Assembly (NCBI RefSeq): GCF_900104175.1 | Contig: NZ_FNIX01000005.1 | Coordinates: 186,001-250,000 of the forward strand | Direction: 5' to 3' | From: Lentzea jiangxiensis | GTDB taxonomy: Bacteria > Actinomycetota > Actinomycetes > Mycobacteriales > Pseudonocardiaceae | DNA length: 64,000 bases | Shown: positions 58,125 to 64,000 of the stretch, piece after piece | How positions within the stretch are numbered: position 1 is the first letter of the stretch | Layout of the letters: each line of letters begins with the position of its first letter | Notes under the pieces: generated by a model | What the model was told of the DNA's origin: nothing | Seen by the model: only the letters and a program-made list of their open reading frames with translations | Databases searched by the model: none | Translations under genes and position numbers: made by a program

Positions 58125-58942
58125 CGGCGGTGAACTTCGGGGAGAAGCTCGCGAAGGCCGTCGCGGAGCACGGACCGCTGTGCGTCGGCATCGACCCGCA
58201 CCCGAGCCTGCTGGAGGCGTGGGGCCTCTCACCGACCGCGGAGGGCCTCGAACGGTTCGCCCTCACGGCCGTGGAGGCGTTCGGCGGCAAGGTGTCCATG
58301 GTGAAGCCGCAGGCGGCGTTCTTCGAGGCCTGCGGGTCGCGTGGCGTCGCCGTGCTGGAGCGGGTGATCGCGGAGCTGCGCGACTCGGGCACGCTGGTGC
58401 TCGTGGACGCCAAGCGCGGCGACATCGGCTCGACCATGGCCGCCTACGCGCAGGCGTACCTCGCTGACGGCTCGCCGCTCGCCGGGGACGCCGTCACGGT
58501 CTCGCCGTTCCTCGGCTTCGGATCGCTGCAACCCGCGCTCGACACGGCGCGGGCGACGGGCCGGGGGGTGTTCGTCCTCGCCCTCACCTCCAACCCGGAG
58601 GGCGCCGAGGTCCAGCGCTCGGTTGCTCCGGACGGGCGAACCGTGGCGCAAACGATCATCGATTTCGCCACGGCTCGGAATTCCGGCATTTCCCCGTGCG
58701 GCGATGTCGGTCTCGTCGTAGGTGCCACGATCGGGGAAACGGATGCAGACCTCGCGGGGTTCAACGGACCGATCCTGGCGCCCGGTTTCGGCGCTCAGGG
58801 TGGCTCGGTGACCGATCTGAAACGGCTCTTCGGACCCGACATGCGCAACGTCTTTCCAACTTCTTCACGAGATGTTCTCAAGCATGGCCCCGACGTGTCT
58901 TCGCTGGTCAGCGCCGTGCGGAAGGTTCAGGAGAGCCTCTGA
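58121..58942 (+). CDS. pyrF: Orotidine-5'-phosphate decarboxylase (long form)
   Basis: 273 residues: [16 protein letters not shown], the catalytic [14 protein letters not shown] and GLVVGAT. This is the mycobacterial/actinobacterial long type. Overlaps carB (GTGA). Last gene of the pyr operon; a hairpin follows at once. Confidence 0.96.
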
Positions 58943-58948
58943 GGAGGG

Positions 58949-58978
58949 GCGCGCCGCAGCTTTTGGGGTGTGGCGCGC
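58949..58978 (+). terminator. Hairpin after pyrF
   Basis: GCGCGCC and GGCGCGC, 7 bp, with a 16-nt loop, beginning 7 bases after the pyrF stop. Probably ends or attenuates the pyr transcript before mihF. Confidence 0.65.
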
Positions 58979-59165
58979 TCACCTGGGGAAACATGTGTTG
59001 GTAGGGTCCACGCCACCGGCTGCCCCGCTGGTCACCGGCCTCATAGCACACCTGGAGTGTGCGACGGGTAGTCGGTGGCGGTGATCAGGCGGCCGGAGGG
59101 TGTTGGTACTACTACCACCCGCCGCATCACTCATGACCGCTGAAGATTTACCTGACTGGGTCACG

Positions 59166-59195
59166 TTGTACTCAGGCAATTGCGGTCGGTACGGT
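59166..59195 (+). promoter_or_regulatory. Candidate promoter of mihF
   Basis: TTGTAC (59166-59171) and TACGGT (59190-59195), 18 bases apart, about 43 bases before the mihF start. The preceding 58979-59165 contains a bulged hairpin near 59096-59120 (GGGTGTTGGTA / TACCACCC) and otherwise nothing clear. Confidence 0.5.
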
Positions 59196-59237
59196 CGCGG
59201 CACCGATCCGAAAAGAATCCACACCACGGAGGAAATC

Positions 59238-59555
59238 GTGGCTCTTCCCCAGCTTACCGAGGAGCAGCGAGCCGCAGCGCTGGAGAAGGCTGCTGCCGCT
59301 CGTCGCGCTCGGGCTGAGCTCAAGGAGCGCCTCAAGCGCGGCGGCACGACCCTGACGGACGTGCTCAAGGCCGCCGAGAGCGACGAGGTCCTGGGCAAGA
59401 TGAAGGTGTCCGCGCTGCTCGAGGCCCTCCCGGGCGTCGGCAAGGTTCGCGCGCAGCAGATCATGGAGCGCCTCGAGATCGCTCCCAGCCGTCGCCTGCG
59501 CGGTCTCGGTGACCGCCAGCGCAAGGCCCTGCTCTCCGAGTTCAGCGGAGAGTGA
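59238..59555 (+). CDS. mihF: Integration host factor, actinobacterial type (mIHF/sIHF)
   Basis: 105 residues, the usual size: an N-terminal helix ([18 protein letters not shown]), a Lys/Arg-rich middle with [12 protein letters not shown], and a helix-two-turn-helix [19 protein letters not shown] for DNA. A nucleoid protein that bends DNA, unrelated in sequence to E. coli IHF. GTG at 59238 follows GGAGGAAA; a longer open frame from 59100 is not supported. Confidence 0.95.
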   Translation: MALPQLTEEQRAAALEKAAAARRARAELKERLKRGGTTLTDVLKAAESDEVLGKMKVSALLEALPGVGKVRAQQIMERLEIAPSRRLRGLGDRQRKALLSEFSGE

Positions 59556-60148
59556 TTGGCACCGAGGCGGGGGCGGGTTCCACCCGTCCCCGCCTCACCG
59601 TCTTGTCCGGGCCGTCCGGCGTTGGCAAGTCCAGCGTCCTGGCGGAGCTGCGCAGGCAGCAGCCCGATGTGTACTTTTCCGTCTCGGCGACCACCAGGAA
59701 GCCGAGGCCGGGCGAGGTCGACGGAGTGCACTACCACTTCGTGGACCACGAGAAGTTCCAGCAGATGGTCGACGCGGGCGAGTTCCTCGAACACGCCGAC
59801 TTCGCCGGAAACCGCTACGGAACTCCTCGCAGGCCCGTCGAGGAAGCGCTGGCTTCCGGCCGTCCCGCACTGCTGGAGATCGAACTGCAGGGCGCGCGGC
59901 AGGTCCGCGTGGCCATGCCCGAGGCCCAGCTGGTCATGCTGATGCCCCCGTCCTGGGAGCACCTGGTCGGCCGGCTGACCGGGCGCGGCACCGAACACCC
60001 GGACGTCGTCGCCCGCCGTCTCGAGATCGCCCGCGAGGAGCTGGCGGCCGAGAAGGAGTTCGACGAGGTCGTCGTGAACGCCGACGTGCAGTCGGCCGCC
60101 GCCGACTTGCTATCCTTGATGGTCGGACCACGAATTTCAGGAGTCTGA
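59552..60148 (+). CDS. gmk: Guanylate kinase
   Basis: 198 residues: Walker [15 protein letters not shown]-binding [15 protein letters not shown] and YHF, and the lid region. Phosphorylates GMP. GTG overlaps the mihF stop. Confidence 0.96.
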   Translation: MIGTEAGAGSTRPRLTVLSGPSGVGKSSVLAELRRQQPDVYFSVSATTRKPRPGEVDGVHYHFVDHEKFQQMVDAGEFLEHADFAGNRYGTPRRPVEEALASGRPALLEIELQGARQVRVAMPEAQLVMLMPPSWEHLVGRLTGRGTEHPDVVARRLEIAREELAAEKEFDEVVVNADVQSAAADLLSLMVGPRISGV

Positions 60149-60150
60149 AA

Positions 60151-60429
60151 GTGATCACCCACACCGAGCTCGGTCACCTGACCGGTTCCCCGGAGGGCAT
60201 CACCAACCCGCCGATCGACGACCTGCTGGAGCAGGTGAGCTCGAAGTACGCGTTGGTGATCTACGCCGCGAAGCGTGCCCGCCAGATCAACGACTACTAC
60301 GCGCAGCTCGGAGAAGGCCTGCTCGAGTACGTTGGCCCGCTCGTCGAGCCGGGTCCGCGCGAGAAGCCCCTCTCGATCGCTCTGCGAGAGATCCACGCGG
60401 GTCTCCTCGAGCACACCGAGGGCGAGTGA
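60151..60429 (+). CDS. rpoZ: RNA polymerase omega subunit
   Basis: 92 residues: [19 protein letters not shown] and [14 protein letters not shown], the omega signature. Aids assembly of beta'. GTG at 60151 follows AGGAG, 2 bases after the gmk stop. Confidence 0.95.
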   Translation: MITHTELGHLTGSPEGITNPPIDDLLEQVSSKYALVIYAAKRARQINDYYAQLGEGLLEYVGPLVEPGPREKPLSIALREIHAGLLEHTEGE

Positions 60430-61679
60430 CCTCCGCGTCCAGTGACGCTGATGCCCCCACCAAGCCCAGGATCATCCTGGGCGTTGGCGGGGGCATCGCC
60501 GCGTACAAGGCCTGTGAGGTGCTGCGGCGGCTGACGGAGTCCGGTCACTCCGTGCGGGTCGTCCCGACCGAGGGCGCGCTCAAGTTCGTGGGAGCGGCCA
60601 CGTTCGAGGCGCTGTCGGGCCAGGTCGTGTCCGCCGACCCGTTCGACGACGTGCACGAGGTGCCGCACGTCAAGCTGGGGCAGAACGCCGACCTCGTCGT
60701 GGTGGCCCCGGCGACGGCGAACCTCATCGCGAAGGCCGCGCACGGCCTCGCCGACGACCTCCTGACGAACACCCTGCTGACCGCGCGCTGCCCGGTCCTG
60801 CTGGTGCCGGCGATGCACACCGAGATGTGGGAGCACCCGGCCACCCAGCACAACGTGGCGCTGCTGCGCTCGCGCGGTGTCCTCGTCGCCGAGCCCGCGT
60901 CCGGCCGGCTGACCGGCAAGGACACCGGCAAGGGCCGTCTGCCCGACCCCGCCGAGATCGTGGAGCTGGCCCGGCTCCTGCTCGTGCGGCCGGACGCCCT
61001 GAAGCGCTCGCTCGAAGGCGTGCACGTGGCCATCTCCGCCGGCGGCACGCGCGAAGCGCTCGACCCGGTGCGGTTCATCGGCAACCGGTCGTCCGGCAAG
61101 CAGGGCTACGCACTCGCGCGGGTGGCCGCGCAGCGGGGTGCACGAGTGACTTTGGTCGCGGGCAACACGGCGGACCTGGCCACTCCGGCGGGCGTCGACC
61201 TGGTGCGCGTGGGCTCGGCGGTGGAGCTGCGCGACGCCATGCACAAGGTCGCGGCCGACGCGGACGTGGTCGTGATGGCCGCCGCGGTGGCCGACTTCCG
61301 GCCGGTGTCGCTCACCGGCCACAAGATCAAGAAGACCGGCGGCGACCCCGACCCGATCGCGCTGACGAAGAACCCCGACATCCTCGTGGAGCTCGTTTCC
61401 GCACGTCGCACCGGCCAGCTGATCGTCGGGTTCGCCGCGGAGACCGGCGACGAGACGACGTCGGTGCTCGACTACGGCCGGGCCAAGCTGCGCCGCAAGG
61501 GCTGCGACCTGCTGGTGCTGAACGCGGTCGGCGACGGCAAGGCGTTCGAGCAGGAGGACAACGCCGGCTGGCTGCTGTCGCCGGACGGCTCCGAGACGCC
61601 TATCCCGCACGGCCCGAAAACGCAAGTCGCGTCCGCGGTGTGGGACGCGGTTACCGCTCGCTTGACCGAGTCTCAGTAG
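60426..61679 (+). CDS. coaBC: Bifunctional phosphopantothenoylcysteine decarboxylase/synthase
   Basis: 417 residues: CoaC flavoprotein half ([34 protein letters not shown] with the actinobacterial His in place of Asn) and CoaB synthase half ([27 protein letters not shown]). Makes 4'-phosphopantetheine in CoA synthesis. Overlaps rpoZ by GTGA. Confidence 0.96.
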   Translation: MTSASSDADAPTKPRIILGVGGGIAAYKACEVLRRLTESGHSVRVVPTEGALKFVGAATFEALSGQVVSADPFDDVHEVPHVKLGQNADLVVVAPATANLIAKAAHGLADDLLTNTLLTARCPVLLVPAMHTEMWEHPATQHNVALLRSRGVLVAEPASGRLTGKDTGKGRLPDPAEIVELARLLLVRPDALKRSLEGVHVAISAGGTREALDPVRFIGNRSSGKQGYALARVAAQRGARVTLVAGNTADLATPAGVDLVRVGSAVELRDAMHKVAADADVVVMAAAVADFRPVSLTGHKIKKTGGDPDPIALTKNPDILVELVSARRTGQLIVGFAAETGDETTSVLDYGRAKLRRKGCDLLVLNAVGDGKAFEQEDNAGWLLSPDGSETPIPHGPKTQVASAVWDAVTARLTESQ

Positions 61680-61715
61680 AATTCCCGAAGTCCAACCCGC
61701 AATTAAGGAGTGTCC

Positions 61716-62918
<1,203 letters not shown>

Positions 62919-62927
62919 TCCGGCTTC

Positions 62928-62965
62928 CGGACGGCCCGCTTCCCCTCGGGGAGGCGGGCCGTCCG
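62928..62965 (+). terminator. Terminator after metK
   Basis: Arms CGGACGGCCCGCTTCCCC and GGGGAGGCGGGCCGTCCG, 18 pairs including one G-U, almost no loop. Starts 10 bases after the metK stop. Confidence 0.92.
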
Positions 62966-63189
62966 TCGTTCGTGGAGCCTGCGCGCGTTGTGCTCGGGCG
63001 GCGGGCAGGGCGACAGTTGTCCGGGCGAACGGCGACTTCGCCTTCACCGACGCGGAAACGTCTGCGCTCGCTGAGAACCACCGCCGGCTCGTGCCGATCA
63101 GGCTGTCGCTCACGGCCGGACCGGGTGTGTCGTGGCGTTACGCCGCCGAAGAAGTGTGGAGTCGTCTGTCCCAAAAGACCCGGCAACAT

Positions 63190-63499
63190 CGGCGGCGTTG
63201 GTGGTGTCGGGATCAGCGAGCAGGAAATCACTGTGGCTGCAGGAAGAACAGCCTACGCGGAGCATCTCGTCCACGAGGTGCCGTTGGCCGACCGGCGACG
63301 ACGGCCGGTGTCGGACGCACGACCTCGTGCTGCTGGGACCCAACGGTTTCCGCCGTGAGCTCGCCGGCTCGTCTGACCGTGCGGGTGGCTCGTCGTCGGT
63401 GCGCGGATACAGCCGTGTGCTGACGTTCGGGAACTCCGGCTGGTACGACCTGACCGTCACGGTCACATCGAGAACGGTCAGGAGTCGATCTCAGGCTAA
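63190..63499 (+). pseudogene. Decayed C terminus of a phospholipase C (DUF756 repeats)
   Basis: In one frame: HDLVLLGPNGFRRELAGSS, then FGNSGWYDLTVTV; in the +1 frame from about 63465: GHIENGQESISG and TAA at 63497. These are the linked end motifs of non-haemolytic phospholipase C: YDLxxxGPNGFxRxFxG, then GWYDxTV and AGHxExGxxSxS. They appear in order, but the repeats are shortened and a frameshift separates the last block. An upstream frame piece (EQEITVAAGRTAYAEHLV) fits the TVxAG strand of DUF756. No catalytic phospholipase domain remains. The rest of 62966-63189 has only weak traces of it. Confidence 0.65.
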
Positions 63500-63509
63500 C
63501 GTCTGACCC

Positions 63510-64000
63510 GTGGAGATCACGGGGGACGAGATCCGGCGGCAGATGGTCGACCACGAGTCGCTGGAACCGAGGGGACTGGTCATCACCGGTGCGCGGATCA
63601 CCGGTCAGCTCGACCTCTCCGACGTGGTGGCGAAGCGGCCGTTGGTGCTGCAGGACTGCACCACCGAGGAGACCGTGCTGCTCGACCGCGCGCACTTCTC
63701 CGCGCTGGACCTCTCGGGCCTCGTGGCGCCCGCGGTGCACGCCCGCGGTCTGGCGGTCGACCACCACCTGCGGCTGAGCGGGGCCAAGCTCAGCGCCGAG
63801 GAGTCGGTCGACGCGCTGCACATGCGGATCGGCGGCAGCGTCTACCTGGAGGACGGGTTCCACGCGGCGGGCATGGTGACGTTGAGCAGCTCGCGCATCG
63901 CCGGGGTGCTGGCGTGCCGGGGCGCGCGGTTCGACGCCCGGCTGAACATCGTCGACCTGCACGTCGGGGACGGGATCTTCCTCATGCAGGGCTGTCAGGT
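63510..64000 (+). CDS. Beta-helix/pentapeptide-like protein (N-terminal part; continues past the window)
   Basis: 163 residues visible, in frame to the window edge. Strands repeat with about 20-residue period and end in ITG/LSG/IAG turns (ARITGQLDLSDV, LRLSGAKLS, GSVYLEDGF, SSRIAGVLACRGARF). This resembles actinobacterial proteins annotated as pentapeptide-like or 'membrane-associated oxidoreductase', with no proven activity. GTG at 63510 has no Shine-Dalgarno site but TAACGT (63497-63502) lies 7 bases before it, so the transcript is likely leaderless, its promoter inside the phospholipase relic. Confidence 0.7.
   Translation, partial: MEITGDEIRRQMVDHESLEPRGLVITGARITGQLDLSDVVAKRPLVLQDCTTEETVLLDRAHFSALDLSGLVAPAVHARGLAVDHHLRLSGAKLSAEESVDALHMRIGGSVYLEDGFHAAGMVTLSSSRIAGVLACRGARFDARLNIVDLHVGDGIFLMQGCQ

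Noticed and set aside
59100..59237. N-terminal extension of mIHF from 59100
   Set aside because: mIHF proteins are about 105 residues and GTG 59238 has GGAGGAAA just upstream.

Overview
The window is high-GC DNA (about 70 %) with frequent GTG starts, many GTGA/ATGA stop-start overlaps and several leaderless-looking promoters. Its gene orders are typical of Actinobacteria: rarA..alaS-DUF948-ruvX-mltG-aroE, aroC-aroK-aroB-aroQ-pepQ-efp-nusB, bldD/pyrR-pyrB-pyrC-carA-carB-pyrF-mihF-gmk-rpoZ-coaBC-metK. BldD, mIHF and a DasR-type PTS locus together suggest a sporulating, mycelial actinomycete, most likely of the Pseudonocardiaceae (Lentzea/Saccharothrix-like). The genus is inferred, not demonstrated.

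Layout. 1-6.4 kb: the start of a PptH-like metallophosphoesterase, a Pro-rich protein carrying a transposase-type N-terminal domain, then a minus-strand operon of LytTR response regulator, DUF485 protein, cation/acetate symporter and LytS-type kinase, so that a carboxylate transporter lies between its probable two-component partners. 6.6-14.4 kb: an unrecognised protein built of internal repeats, a DUF3516 helicase, a glutamine-synthetase-like ligase, a divergent MarR regulator and a PLP decarboxylase. 14.6-18.5 kb: an ECF cobalt/nickel transporter with fused CbiQ-CbiO, a phosphotransferase, and gene relics. 18.5-25.1 kb: the conserved MoxR locus (RDD, SpoIIM, DUF58, MoxR, DUF4350, DUF4129, GDPD-membrane). 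25.2-34.8 kb: a P-loop kinase, rarA, a siderophore-type acyltransferase with a possible iron box, alaS, ruvX, mltG, aroE.

34.8-39.1 kb: a truncated response regulator, a PAP2 phosphatase whose reading frame runs through a terminator and across ptsH, then an N-acetylglucosamine-type PTS locus (dasR-like, EIIC and HPr on one strand, EIIB and EIIA on the other) around a dre-like operator. 39.1-47.6 kb: prepilin peptidase and the shikimate operon, a few small membrane, lipoprotein and VOC genes, pepQ, efp and nusB, closed by a strong bidirectional terminator. 47.6-50.2 kb: an HD hydrolase, a SnoaL-tailed ECF sigma factor with a truncated divergent SDR partner and a second sigma relic, and bldD with a near-consensus BldD box overlapping its promoter. 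50.3-62.9 kb: a PyrR-type leader followed by the pyrimidine operon, then mihF-gmk-rpoZ-coaBC-metK and a terminator. 62.9-64 kb: a decayed phospholipase C and the start of a beta-helix-like protein.

Most genes are housekeeping and vertically inherited. The unusual material is the number of broken genes at junctions between conserved blocks (seven candidate relics of varying certainty), the repeat protein at 6.6-8.0 kb, the domesticated transposase fragment, the PAP2/ptsH overlap, and a roughly 46-base repeat found downstream of two unrelated minus-strand genes. No CRISPR array, prophage, tRNA or rRNA was seen, and no wholly new multi-gene system could be identified with confidence.
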